A stretch of 64,000 bases of DNA from assembly GCA_023807065.1 (NCBI GenBank), contig JAJJLU010000338.1, forward strand, positions 1 to 64,000. Direction: 5' to 3'. Positions 38,980 through 49,463 of the stretch are shown piece by piece. Under the pieces are notes generated by a model. That model ran no database searches and was not told the origin of the DNA. It saw only the letters and a list, made by a program, of their open reading frames with translations. A program made the translations under genes and the position numbers. The DNA comes from Isotricha intestinalis. Its lineage: Eukaryota > Ciliophora > Litostomatea > Vestibuliferida > Isotrichidae. Positions within the stretch are counted from its first letter, which is position 1; every line of letters begins with the position of its first letter.

Positions 38980-39591
38980 TTAGTTAAATTGACTTAAAAC
39001 AGTAAAAGTTCCATCATCATTTTGAACAACAACAAAGCTACTTTCATTATTTTTTCCGTTAGTTTGAGCATAGACTCCATAAAATGTAACTCCATTAATA
39101 TTACAAGATTTAATTGAAGAAACAAAAGATAATTTATATTTAGTATTCATTAAGCTTTTACTAACAGCAGAATGAATTCTAGAATAAATCGCAGAATTTA
39201 AACTAATAGTTTCATCAAAAATAGGATCATTATATCTATTAAATTCATCATTCCAATTTCTTTCTCCATTACTATTTGACCAAACTGGATCTAAAGTATA
39301 TGTATATTCATGAATTGCTAAATCATGTCTTCCTGGAATAAAAGTATTTGTTGCAAGTATTACTTTATAATTTGTTCCTGCTACTAATTGAGTATATACT
39401 CCTATTGGTCTTATATCAAAGGCATCTCTATTCATTGAATTTATTCTTATTAAAAAGTCATCTGTTGCTTTTTGGATTGCTTCGTTTATACGAACGTCGT
39501 TTGATTGCTCAAAATCTTTTATCTCATTCCATCCTCCCATTTTTAAAGAACAGGTTGCTAATGCTAAAAGTATAAGGTATAGGTATTTCAT
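38980..39591 (-). CDS. Secreted cystatin-like cysteine protease inhibitor
   Basis: The 203-aa protein starts with a signal peptide (MKYLYLILLALATCS) and then shows the cystatin signature. There is a Gly-Gly-Trp near the mature N-terminus (KMGGWNEI), a helix (RINEAIQKATDDFLIRIN) and the protease-binding loop TQLVAGTNYKV (family QxVxG). Cystatins block papain-family cysteine proteases. The length is about twice one domain. The second half (SAIYSRIHSAVSKSL followed by strands) may be a second, degenerate cystatin unit without QxVxG. Secretion or lysosomal location is inferred from the signal peptide. Confidence 0.85.
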   Translation of the reverse strand: MKYLYLILLALATCSLKMGGWNEIKDFEQSNDVRINEAIQKATDDFLIRINSMNRDAFDIRPIGVYTQLVAGTNYKVILATNTFIPGRHDLAIHEYTYTLDPVWSNSNGERNWNDEFNRYNDPIFDETISLNSAIYSRIHSAVSKSLMNTKYKLSFVSSIKSCNINGVTFYGVYAQTNGKNNESSFVVVQNDDGTFTVLSQFN

Positions 39592-39764
39592 TTTAAATAG
39601 TTATTTTTTCTGGATATTTTATATAGGATTTTTTATTTATTTAATTTTTAATTTTGTTTTTTTTCTTTGATTATTTTAATATATTTTTCATAAATTTTTT
39701 AAACAAAATTTAGAATTAAAAATCAAAATATATTAATAAATAATAAGTATAATTTACAAAATAA

Positions 39765-41453
39765 ATGGGAAATACAACATCAGAATCTAAATTAAATTCA
39801 ACATCAGCTCAAACTTTAAGAAATGAAGAAAGTAAAAAACCAAAATAACATATATTTATAATTTTTTTAAAAATAATAATAGCAATAACAAAAAATTCCT
39901 TTGAATATATATCAATAATAGGAAGAGGAGGATTTGGTAAAGTATGGAAAATAATAGAAAAAAAAACAAGAAAAAACTTTGCAATGAAAGAAATGTCAAA
40001 AGCAAAAATAATAGATAAAAGAAGTGAAAAAAGTGTAAAAAGTGAAAGAACATTATTGCAAAAAATGAATCATCCATTTATAATAAATATGCATTATTCC
40101 TTTCAAGATAAAGATAATTTATATTTAGTAATGGATTTATTAACAGGAGGAGATTTACGTTACCATATATGTAAAAACCGTAAATTTACAGAATATCAAA
40201 GTAAATTTTTTATTGCTTGTATATTATTATCATTAGAATTTATTCATTCAAACAAAATAATTCATAGAGATATAAAGCCAGAAAATTTAGTTTTAGATTC
40301 AAATGGTTATGTTCATTTAACTGATTTTGGAATAGCCAAAATAGACAATTATAATAATTGTAAAGAAACAAGTGGAACTCCAGGTTATATGAGTCCTGAA
40401 GTTATGTGTGGTCAAAATCATAATATTGCAGTTGATTATTTTGCTGTTGGAGTTATGACTTATGAATTTATGAAAGGATTTAGACCTTATCTTGGGAGAA
40501 ATAGAAAAGAAATTAAAGAAAAAATTTTAATGAAACAAGTTAAAATTAATTTTAATAATGAATTTTGCGAAAATTGGTCTTTTGCTGCTGTTGATTTTAT
40601 TAATAAATTATTAATTAGAAAACCTAATTTAAGATTGGGATTTAATGGACCAAAGGAAGTAAAAGAACATTTTTGGTTTAAGGATTTTAATTGGAAACAA
40701 TTATATTTAAAGGAAATTAAATCTGATTTTATTCCTAAAAATCAAGATAATTTTGATTATAAATATTGTAACGGTGTTGAAAAATGTGGAATTAAAACTA
40801 AGGAAAGATATGCAGAAATTATTCTGAAAGATAATTATAAATTTATTTTTGACGATTATTTTTATTTTAATAGATATGAAAAGAAAAATGAACTTTATGA
40901 AAATCTCCATGATAAATTATATAGTGATAATAATCAAAATTCAGAGAAAAATAAAGAAAATAAAAATAAGATTAATATTGTAATCGATGTATTTAATATA
41001 AAAAGACATAATAGGGTAAAAAGTGTTGTTAATAATTATTCACACTATTCAAAAATTTCAAATAAAGAAAATGTGAATAATAATGTTAAAAATATTTTTG
41101 AAAAAAAAAAGAAAAAGAGTATTCATATTCGATCAACAAGTGTTTCAAGTCTTAATTCAAATCAAGCTTTTTTTGAAGCAAATAGTTATATTGAAAGTCG
41201 AAAATTAAAAAGACAAACAAGTATTATAAATGAAAAAACTTTAAATAAAGGAGGTTCAAGTTTTCAAAATTTTACAAATAATAAATTAGTAAAAGAAAGA
41301 ATTGAAAATATTAAAGGTTCTCAAACTTCAAGATTAATTAAAATAGGAAATGGAAATTATTCTATGACCAATTTAAATAATAATATTAATAAATCTACAA
41401 TTGGAATTTCTCATAATTCAACAGGTTTTACATATAAAAATAGTTATAAATAA
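39765..41453 (+). CDS. STK32 (YANK)-like kinase with N-myristoylation motif (two exons)
   Basis: Exon 1 (39765-39831) starts MGNTTSESK. A 51-nt GT-AG intron (39832-39882) joins it to exon 2 (39883-41453), giving 545 aa. Joining completes the glycine loop (FEYISIIGRGGFGKVWKI), which neither exon has alone with a start. The kinase domain matches STK32: FIINMHYSFQDKDNLYLVMD, LLTGGDLRYHICKN, HRDIKPENLVLD, DFGIAKI and GTPGYMSPEV. Human STK32A also begins MGxNTS, so Gly2 with Ser6 suggests membrane tethering. The C-terminal 215 residues are basic, Asn/Ser-rich and disordered. Confidence 0.92.
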
Positions 41454-41650
41454 ATATTTTTAGTTTATATATACAATTGTTTAATTAAATATTTCTTTTT
41501 ACTTTAAAATCTATTAAAAATTGAAAAGTTTAATAATTTAAAATTTCCAAAATTTAAAAAAAAATATTAAAAAGCTCTTGTAATCTAAAAGATAATTATA
41601 ATAAAAAATTAATTGATTTTAATAAAGGATTTATAAAATAACAGTTAATT

Positions 41651-42742
41651 ATGTCCCAATCTAATGAAAAAACAACAAATAATGAAATTGAAGATGGCGA
41701 AATAATTGTTGAAAGCAATATATCGCCTAATAAATTAAATGTAATTTATCTATTTAAACTTTTAATTTTTTTAAATTTTGATTAGGAAAATGAATCAAAA
41801 AAAAATTTTGATGAAAGTGATAGTGAAGAAGAACAACATTCTTCTCATTTTTTTCAAAATAATCAAAAAAAAGCAGAAATTGAAATTGGAAAAGAAAAAA
41901 ATAAAGAAAAAGAAAAAGAAAGGAGTAGGTCAAGAGAATTTAATGATACAAAAAATAATTTATCAAATAATAATATTAAATTTAATGGGAAAAAAATCTT
42001 AAATAATAAAAAAGAAATATGTAGATTTTATGCAAAAGGATGGTGTAAAAATGGAGAAAATTGTAATTTTCTTCATGTTCAAAATCCTTGTAGATATTAT
42101 AATACTTTGGGAATGTGTACAAATAAAAATTGCAAGTAAAATTTTTTTTCAATATTTAGATTCTCTCATAATAAATTAACTAAAGAAGAAATGGAAAAAT
42201 TTATTCAAGATAATATACAATTTTTACTTGAAACAAGAAATAAACATAAAACTACTAAAATAGATGATTATATAGATGAATATTTAGTTAAAAATAAAAT
42301 AATCTTAAATCAAAATTTTACTCAAAATTTCACAAATTTACAGAATCAAAATATTTTAAATTATCTTATCAATAATAAAATGTTCACTAATAATCAAGTT
42401 GGATATAATTGTTACTTACCAATAAATTTAAATAATGGTATGAATTTCCATCCTATGAATCAAATGAATCAAAATAATTTGAATACTTTTAATAATATTA
42501 ATACTGTTAATAATATTAATAATGATATTAATAATATTAATAATATTAATATTATTCCCATTAAACAAGTTCAAGAAAATAATATAAATGATAATAATAC
42601 AATTAATACTAATTCAAATAATTCAAATATAAATGATAATATTAATAATTCAAACAATAATAGTTCGAAAAATAATCAATCAATTATAAATTTACTAAAA
42701 GCCTTAACAAAAACAAATCCTAAAAAAGATTTAAAAAAATAA
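41651..42742 (+). CDS. CCCH zinc-finger RNA-binding protein (three exons)
   Basis: Exons 41651-41740, 41786-42135 and 42160-42742, with GT-AG introns of 45 and 24 nt, give 340 aa. Exon 2 holds the first finger (CRFYAKGWCKNGENCNFLH, Cx7Cx5Cx3H) and most of the second. Exon 3 supplies its end, so the second becomes CRYYNTLGMCTNKNCKFSH (Cx8Cx4Cx3H). Tandem CCCH fingers bind single-stranded RNA, typically A/U-rich, in mRNA processing or decay. An acidic Ser/Glu N-terminus and an Asn-rich tail flank them. Intron 2 interrupts the second finger, so splicing is needed for function. The spacing of all eight zinc ligands supports the model. Confidence 0.9.
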
Positions 42743-42846
42743 ATAATATAAGTAACTTATAAAATTCAATTCTGTGAGTCTTATTTACTGATATGAATAT
42801 TTTTTTTTTAAATAAATTTAAATAAAAAAAAATATCAAATAAAAAA

Positions 42847-43221
42847 ATGGAAAGAAATCCATCAAATAATAATAATGGATTAAAAGGAATATTTAATCCA
42901 TTTGAAAGAATGAATTCATATACTTTTTTATATTTTATATTAATTTTACTGATAATATTAATATATTATATGCAAAAAAAATTAAGGGGATATTTAAATC
43001 ATAGAAATAAATTAAAGTCAATGGCTGCAGATTATGAAAGAAAAAGAGAAAGCAGAAATGAATTAAAATTTCATTATTTTTGGGCTTTAGATAGAGGAGA
43101 AAGAAATAACGCAATGAGTATTGGAAAACAAATACTTCAAATGGATAAAGAATTAAAAGAATTATATCAACAATATCAATTCTATAAAAAAAAAGGATTT
43201 TATGAATTAAAGAAAATATAA
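42847..43221 (+). CDS. Small single-pass membrane protein, 124 aa
   Basis: One strong transmembrane segment (residues about 27-45, SYTFLYFILILLIILIYYM) is followed by a basic helical tail with a coiled-coil character (RNKLKSMAADYERKRESRNE, MSIGKQILQMDKELKELYQQ). The N-terminus is short, polar and Asn-rich. No signal peptide cleavage is likely, so this looks like an anchored protein with a long cytosolic helix. I know no matching family. It follows the CCCH gene by 104 bases on the same strand. Confidence 0.75.
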   Translation: MERNPSNNNNGLKGIFNPFERMNSYTFLYFILILLIILIYYMQKKLRGYLNHRNKLKSMAADYERKRESRNELKFHYFWALDRGERNNAMSIGKQILQMDKELKELYQQYQFYKKKGFYELKKI

Positions 43222-43342
43222 TAAAAACTCCACAAAAAACAGAAAAATAAATATAATATTTAAATTATTTCAATTTTCAAAAAAAAAGACTCATCAAAAA
43301 AAATTCCAAAAATAATAAATATTGAATAAAATAATTATTATT

Positions 43343-44797
43343 TTAGCAATCATATATATCAGGTAATTCCTTAGGAACATAATCTTCATGATAAGTAGTA
43401 TCACCTTTAAAGGGTCCTTGTCCTAAATTAACTTGACTTTTTCTTAAGCCAGGATCTTTTCCAGCATTTCTTTCCAATTCCCTAGGAATATAATTACTTT
43501 CATAAGTAGATTTATTAGGTTGATCATCATAACCTAATTGATAATGGCATTTCTTTAAGTCATTTTTCATACTTTTATTAAGTTTCCCTCTAGCTAAAGG
43601 AGCTAATTTAGGATCATATTTCCAAGCATCACCAGCAGTTGTTGAATAATCTCCATTTTGATTACCTAATCCCCAATGAACATCTCTAATATTTTTAACC
43701 ATATCATTTAATAAATTTTTATCAAATGGTTCTCCTTCTAAAGGAATATAATTTGCTTGAAATTCAGTTTCATACATTCCTGGACCTTTAAAGTTTAAAC
43801 TTGCTTGACTATTTTTTAAAGGATCTATCTTATTTACTATTCTATATTTTGGAGTATGAACTAATTTATATGTTGTATCATAATTATCATATGTTGGATA
43901 TTTTTCACCTATATTCCAATGTGATCTTCTTAATTCGTTTGAGTTTAATTCTGTTTTATCCATTTCTGGTTTTGTATAATCTAATGAATATATTGTATTC
44001 ATATCTGATGGTCCTGAACCTATTCCAAAATGATGTCTTCTTAAATCTTTTAATGTATCTTTTGATAATACATTTACATTTATTGGTTTTGGAACATATG
44101 TTTCTCTATATATTGTATTTCCTGTTGGTCCTGAATCACCAAATTTAAATGTTGATAATTTTAAAGTACTATCTTTGAAAGGTTCTGACAATGGTTTTGG
44201 TATATAATCATGATTTTGAGTTGAAATCCAAGGAGATTTATCATTACCAAAATGATAATTTTTTTTCTGTAACATTGCATTATTAATTTTATTTTCTGTT
44301 ACAATAGGTAATTTAGGTGCAGTATATCTATCTTTATGTTCAGTTAAATAATCATTAAAATCACTTCCAAATACATAATTAGTACTTCTTAAATCATTTT
44401 TAGTATCATCTTTTTTTTCAACTGGTTTTTCATAATATTCTTCTCTATATTCACTAATCAAATCTGGATTATTACTTCCTAAATTAAAGTGGCTTCTTCT
44501 TAAATCATTTTTAACATTTAGATCTAATTTAGCTGGTGAGCCATATAAAATTGATTTAGATTGTTCTCCTGTTGTTGTTGTATATGGACATATATAATCA
44601 CCTAATTTAAAACTTGATTTTCTTAATGCAACTGAATCTCCTAATGGAGATAGTGAATCAAATGGATATGGAGGATAATCATGTTTATATTGAGTTAAGT
44701 AATTTTGACGGTTTGTTCCAAGTGAATAATGAGTTTTTGTTAGTTCTCTTGCATTTTTTTTTGCACATGGTATTCTTTCTTCAGTTTCAATTTTCAT
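43343..44797 (-). CDS. Repeat protein with SHxxLG motifs, candidate axonemal protein
   Basis: The 484-aa protein consists of about eleven divergent units of some 40-50 residues. Each has a core of the type LRRSHFNLG, LRRHHFGIG, LRRSHWNIG, LKKCHYQLG, IRDVHWGLG or LRKSQVNLG, followed at fixed distance by a Tyr-rich T-x-Y-x-x-x-Y-x-P/K element (TYKLVHTPK, TYESNYIPRE, TYHEDYVPKE). Proteins made of such spaced Tyr/Pro and LG motifs are common in ciliary doublets and basal bodies, where they lie along tubulin. The axonemal role is inference. Composition is unlike the Asn-rich neighbours, with more Pro, Gly and Asp, which suggests strong constraint. Confidence 0.8.
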   Translation of the reverse strand: MKIETEERIPCAKKNARELTKTHYSLGTNRQNYLTQYKHDYPPYPFDSLSPLGDSVALRKSSFKLGDYICPYTTTTGEQSKSILYGSPAKLDLNVKNDLRRSHFNLGSNNPDLISEYREEYYEKPVEKKDDTKNDLRSTNYVFGSDFNDYLTEHKDRYTAPKLPIVTENKINNAMLQKKNYHFGNDKSPWISTQNHDYIPKPLSEPFKDSTLKLSTFKFGDSGPTGNTIYRETYVPKPINVNVLSKDTLKDLRRHHFGIGSGPSDMNTIYSLDYTKPEMDKTELNSNELRRSHWNIGEKYPTYDNYDTTYKLVHTPKYRIVNKIDPLKNSQASLNFKGPGMYETEFQANYIPLEGEPFDKNLLNDMVKNIRDVHWGLGNQNGDYSTTAGDAWKYDPKLAPLARGKLNKSMKNDLKKCHYQLGYDDQPNKSTYESNYIPRELERNAGKDPGLRKSQVNLGQGPFKGDTTYHEDYVPKELPDIYDC

Positions 44798-44959
44798 TTT
44801 TTTTTATTTTATTTTTTTTTTTTTGGTTTTTAAAAAATTTCATTAAGTTATTTAATAATTAATTCATTTTCATGTTTTTATTAATATTATTATTTTATTA
44901 TTCTATATCCTTTAATAATATTAAATACACTATTTTCTTTTTTATTTTTCAACAATTGT

Positions 44960-45700
44960 TTAAATAATATTTTTGGTGTTTTTAGGAATAATTATTCCAT
45001 TATGATTTTCATAAAAATCATTATAATTTAAACTTCCATTCATCAAAAGCGAAATATCAATTCTATAATTTTTAGAAATTTGTTCTAATTTTTTTGATTC
45101 ATAATAATGACTATTTGAATTAATTAAACTTAAAAATTTATAATGATGTCTACTTAAATTATTTTTATAGCTTGACATTCTATAAAGATTTATTTTTCTT
45201 AGAAGTTGTTTTTTAAATTCAAATAAATTATAATTTGGTTGAGTTTGAAAAATATTTTCTTTTTCAGTGTTAATTGCCACTGAAATTTTATTTGAATTAT
45301 TTGATAAATTTATATTACTTCTTGTATTATCATTATTAAATTGATTAATTGTTTTTCTTTCAAAAAAAATTGGAAGAAGGTCTTGTGATAAATTTTCTTT
45401 ATTTTCTTTCTTTTTATATATTAATGCTTGCTTTATTAAATCTAAATCATATTTTTGAACCTTATTTAAATTAAATTTATCTTCTAATTTATCATCATAA
45501 GATTTTATTAAAGGTAATTTTTCAATTTTTTTTCTTATTTTTTGATTTTTTTGTTGGATATTAAATGAATGCATTAAAAATGAAGGAGATTGGAATTTTA
45601 TTTTTTTATGAATTAATAATGAATCATCAAGATTATTATCTTTATTTTGCTTTTTTATAAAAGATATTATTTTGTTTTTATCTGTGAGATTAATATTCAT
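44960..45700 (-). CDS. Hypothetical basic protein, 246 aa
   Basis: I recognise no family. The N-terminal half is Lys/Asn-rich with helices (IRKKIEKLPLIKSYDDKLED, VQKYDLDLIKQALIYKKKEN). The C-terminal third is richer in aromatics and may fold: FEFKKQLLRKINLYRMSSYK, NLSRHHYKFLSLINSNSHYY and ISLLMNGSLNYNDFYENHNG. It lies upstream of the SHxxLG gene on the same strand. Confidence 0.65.
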   Translation of the reverse strand: MNINLTDKNKIISFIKKQNKDNNLDDSLLIHKKIKFQSPSFLMHSFNIQQKNQKIRKKIEKLPLIKSYDDKLEDKFNLNKVQKYDLDLIKQALIYKKKENKENLSQDLLPIFFERKTINQFNNDNTRSNINLSNNSNKISVAINTEKENIFQTQPNYNLFEFKKQLLRKINLYRMSSYKNNLSRHHYKFLSLINSNSHYYESKKLEQISKNYRIDISLLMNGSLNYNDFYENHNGIIIPKNTKNII

Positions 45701-45902
45701 TTAATTTCAATTTTATATTATTTTGCATAAAATACTTAAATATAAAAAAATAATAATATAATTATAATAGAAAAACTATTCATTTTATTTATATTTCAAA
45801 TTATTAAATTATTTAATTATTTAACGCAAAAAAATAAATATATTAAAAAAATTAATTTCATAAATCCATTTAAAAACCTTAAATAACAAAAATAAAAACA
45901 AT

Positions 45903-46838
45903 ATGCAATTAGAAAATCAAAAAGATTCTCATTTCAATGAATTTAATGAAAAAGAAAATTATTGTAATATATGTAAAAAAAAATTTTCAACGTTTGGAAA
46001 TTTAAAAAACCACATAATTACAATTCATGAACATAAACGTCCTTTTATTTGTCCTTTTCCAAATTGTGATAAAAAATATTCAATTGAAAGTAGACTTAAA
46101 GCTCATTATAAAATTCATATAAACTCAAAACAATTTACTTGTAGAATATGTGGAAAAGCTTTTAATGAAAAAGGTAATTTAAAAACTCATGAAAAATTTC
46201 ATAGTGATAAAAGACCATTTAAATGTAATTTTTGTAATAAAAATTATAAAACAAATGGTCATTTAAAAGATCATTTTGAAATTCAACATTTAAAAATTAA
46301 GAGATTTACTTGTAATTTTTGTAATAAAAAATTTGGCAGAATTTCTACTTTAAAAGCACATAATAGAACTCATACTGGAGAAAAAAATTATAAATGTAAA
46401 ATTGAAGGTTGTGATAAAGTCTTTGCTGAAAAAGGAAATATGGAAGTTCATTTTAAAAGACATTTAATGAAAATTCAAAAAAATAATTTAAATTATAAAT
46501 TAATTTCTGATAACAATCATGATGATAATAATAATATTACTAGACCTAATTCTAAAATTACATTAATTAACAATTTGGATTATAATATAAATAATAATGA
46601 TAATTTGGATTTTTTTATTAAACCAAATTTTTTGTCTCATGATTTTAATTATGAAGAATGTAATTTTTTAATAAGCGAACAAAAAAATAATTTATTGGAT
46701 TTTACTATTAATAATAATAATAATAATATTGATAATAAAAGCATTAATAATGATTTACCCGATAATGATGATTTAACATATTTAAATTATCTTCCTGAAT
46801 TAAATGAAAATATTGAAAAATCTTTTATAAATTATTAA
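45903..46838 (+). CDS. C2H2 zinc-finger protein with six tandem fingers
   Basis: Six C2H2 fingers fill about residues 19-190 of the 311-aa protein. Their cores are CNICKKKFSTFGNLKNH, CPFPNCDKKYSIESRLKAH, CRICGKAFNEKGNLKTH, CNFCNKNYKTNGHLKDH, CNFCNKKFGRISTLKAH and CKIEGCDKVFAEKGNMEVH, with TGEK-type linkers (RTHTGEKNYKC). Two fingers use the long Cx4C form. The arrangement resembles TFIIIA-type or transcription-factor fingers and implies sequence-specific DNA or RNA binding. The C-terminal 110 residues are acidic and Asn-rich and may act as an activation or interaction region. Confidence 0.92.
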   Translation: MQLENQKDSHFNEFNEKENYCNICKKKFSTFGNLKNHIITIHEHKRPFICPFPNCDKKYSIESRLKAHYKIHINSKQFTCRICGKAFNEKGNLKTHEKFHSDKRPFKCNFCNKNYKTNGHLKDHFEIQHLKIKRFTCNFCNKKFGRISTLKAHNRTHTGEKNYKCKIEGCDKVFAEKGNMEVHFKRHLMKIQKNNLNYKLISDNNHDDNNNITRPNSKITLINNLDYNINNNDNLDFFIKPNFLSHDFNYEECNFLISEQKNNLLDFTINNNNNNIDNKSINNDLPDNDDLTYLNYLPELNENIEKSFINY

Positions 46839-47162
46839 TCAACTTATACAATTAGTTTTTATATATTCATATTAATAGAAGCACTTAATTTCATATCAAT
46901 GTAATATTCTAATTTTTTGTATTTATGAGATAATAAAATTATATTCAATAATTCATTATAAAAATATATTTTTAATAATGAAAATCTTGAATATAAATAT
47001 TTTATTTTTAAAAAATTTTAAAAACATATTATAATTTAACATTTAATATTTAAAAAACAAACCAAAAAAAAAAATAAAAAAAAATTCAAAAAATAAATAA
47101 AAAAAATAAGATTACATAATAAATAAAAACATAAAAAATTAATAAACATAAATATAAAAAAA
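46839..47162. other. A+T-rich gap
   Basis: Intergenic stretch between two plus-strand genes, ending in a very A-rich leader before the phosphatase gene. No RNA gene or repeat was seen. Confidence 0.45.
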
Positions 47163-48791
47163 ATGATTCACGGTAACAAGGGTGGAAATATTGGATATTC
47201 AAGTTCAAAAACATCAAAAATTCCAAAAAAATTATTTACTCCAATTCAAATATCAGTTCCAAATGCATCAGATATAGATAATCATAGAGAAAAATCAACT
47301 CCAAATTCTCCTCGTAAGAAAGATAAAAATTCGTCAATGGAAAAAGATATGAATTTAACTTTTACTGAAAGAAATACAAAAAAAAATTATACTCAAGCTC
47401 CAAAAGTAAAATTCATTTTACCTCCAAAAAAAAAATCTTCATCTACTGGAAATTCAAGAACTTCTTCTCCTTCTTTAAATAAAACAAAAGAAACAAAAAT
47501 TTACAATTTTCAAAGAAGTAAATCTAAAAATATTAATGATTTAAATAAAAGTTTAATTTTATTTGAGGAAAATTTTGATATTTTAGTAAATTCAATAAAA
47601 ACAAATAAAAAAATAAAAGTTAATAATGAAAAAAAATATCATAAACTTTTACCTTCTAAATCACTTCAATTACCAAATGAAAATGGGAAATTTTTGAGAA
47701 AATCAAAAACAGAAAAAATAAACGCAACCTGTAATAATCCAATTTTATTATTCAATCCATTATTTACTTCTTTAGAAGACGAAGCAAAAGCATTGACAAA
47801 TTCAATTGAAATAGCAAATTTCTATGAATATACTAAAAATTGTATGAGAATAATAGTACAATTAAGAGAAAAAAAATCTAAAGCTTCAAAACCAAAGAAA
47901 GTTAAAATATTAAATCCGAATAATAATAAAAAATTAGCTGTTTTTGATTTAGATGAAACTTTAATTCATGGAGTTGTTAATATATCAAATTATAAAAAAT
48001 CAGAAAATATCATTTCTATAACTTTACCCTCCAAAAAAATAGCAAAGATTGGAGTTAATGTACGTCCTTATTGGAAAGAAGCAATTGAGAGAATAAGTAA
48101 ATTATATACTATTGTAATATATACAGCTTCACATAAGAGTTATGCTGATGCTGTTTTAAATTTTTTAGATCCTGAAAATAAATATTTTTATAATAGATTA
48201 TATAGAAGTAATTGTATTGATTGTAAAATAGATGGAAAAGATTTATATGTTAAAGATTTAAATATTTTTGAAGGATTTAATTTAAAAGATATTTTAATTG
48301 TTGATAATTCTGTTATGGCTTTTGCATATAATTTAGATAATGGAATACCAATTTTACCTTATTATGATGCTGAAAAAGATTTTGAATTATTGTTTGTTGC
48401 TTATTATTTTGAATGTTTATATCCATGTGATGATTTAACTTTAATTAATAAACAATATATGAAATTAGATTATTATTTAAAAGAAGCAATAGAAGAAATT
48501 AAAAGGGAAAATGAAGAAGAAGAAGAAGACGAAGATGATATTATAGATAATGTAAAAAAAAAAGAAAATAATAATTCTAATAATAATACCAACAATAATA
48601 TTAAAGATAATCTCAATATTTCAAGAAGAAACAAAGCAAAAGAAAAAGGAATTTCATCTCAAAATATATTTTGCTTAAAAAAGCTAAAAATTGGGAAAAG
48701 AGTAAGAAAAAGACCATCTAAATTTATTCAAGAATTTCAATTGGATTTAAAAGAATTGAGAAATAAATTTAGCAGAGATGAAGAATTTTGA
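47163..48791 (+). CDS. FCP1/SCP-type CTD phosphatase-like protein
   Basis: The 542-aa protein has an NLI-interacting-factor (FCP1 homology) HAD phosphatase domain at about residues 255-425. The catalytic motif is KLAVFDLDETLIHGV (DxDxT). It is followed by VNVRPYWKEAIERISKLYTI, VIYTASHKSYADAV (Thr/Ser of motif II), YRSNC, YVKDL and DILIVDNSVMAFAYN, then the NGIPILPY end. Such enzymes dephosphorylate Ser of the RNA polymerase II CTD or other proteins such as Dullard targets. A disordered Ser/Pro/Lys-rich N-terminal 240 residues and an acidic C-terminal stretch flank it. Active-site residues are intact. The gene stops at TGA. Confidence 0.92.
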   Translation: MIHGNKGGNIGYSSSKTSKIPKKLFTPIQISVPNASDIDNHREKSTPNSPRKKDKNSSMEKDMNLTFTERNTKKNYTQAPKVKFILPPKKKSSSTGNSRTSSPSLNKTKETKIYNFQRSKSKNINDLNKSLILFEENFDILVNSIKTNKKIKVNNEKKYHKLLPSKSLQLPNENGKFLRKSKTEKINATCNNPILLFNPLFTSLEDEAKALTNSIEIANFYEYTKNCMRIIVQLREKKSKASKPKKVKILNPNNNKKLAVFDLDETLIHGVVNISNYKKSENIISITLPSKKIAKIGVNVRPYWKEAIERISKLYTIVIYTASHKSYADAVLNFLDPENKYFYNRLYRSNCIDCKIDGKDLYVKDLNIFEGFNLKDILIVDNSVMAFAYNLDNGIPILPYYDAEKDFELLFVAYYFECLYPCDDLTLINKQYMKLDYYLKEAIEEIKRENEEEEEDEDDIIDNVKKKENNNSNNNTNNNIKDNLNISRRNKAKEKGISSQNIFCLKKLKIGKRVRKRPSKFIQEFQLDLKELRNKFSRDEEF

Positions 48792-49463
48792 AATAATATA
48801 AAGTTAATTTGTTAATTTATTGTTTTTTTATTATGTACTTATATTTTTTGATTTATAATTTTTATTATGAAGTTATTACTTTCGTTTATCTTTTGAATTT
48901 TTATATTAAATGTTAAGTTTTTTAATTTATTTTATTAATTAATGGTATTTCATTATATTATAAAGATAAAAATATAGGTTTGTTTAATTTAATTTTATTT
49001 ATTAATTATTAAATTTTTTTTTTTGAAAAAAAAAATTTTAATTATTTTGAAACTAAGGTAGATATATCAATATTTAATATTAACTAAGAATAAAATAATA
49101 AAATGAAGAAGTTAATTTTTAAAAACGAAATTGAATAAATTAAAAAGAAACTAAAAATAATAAATTGGCTGCTTCTTACATTTATATGAAAATAAAGTGA
49201 ATATGAATATACCTAAATTCTGAAAAAAAATGTTTTAATGTTTGAAGAAAAAATATCATAAATAATAATCAAAATATCAAAAATTAAATAATAACAGTTA
49301 AATAATATTATTGAATTCACATATCCAAAATATCTTCTTTTATTTTTCCTATGATATTTATGTTTTTAATTTTTTATTTTTATTTATTATTTTTAAATAA
49401 ATATAAAAATAAATTTATTGGTTACTATATATTTTTTTAATTTATAATTTATATTTTTTATTA
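48792..49463. other. 672-base intergenic region
   Basis: Long A+T-rich gap between two plus-strand genes. I saw no supportable frame, no tRNA-like box and no repeat. Confidence 0.45.

Noticed and set aside
39984..41453. Starting the STK32-like kinase at the internal Met at 39984
   Set aside because: That start lacks the glycine loop and the ATP-binding Lys region; the spliced form beginning at 39765 restores both.
41778..42002. Lys-rich plus-strand frame inside the CCCH gene
   Set aside because: It is out of frame with the zinc fingers and spans an intron; the spliced three-exon model explains the DNA better.
48792..49463. A tRNA or small RNA in the longer gaps
   Set aside because: I scanned for G+C-rich clover-leaf pieces and GTTCRA-type boxes and found no candidate; the gaps are almost pure A+T.
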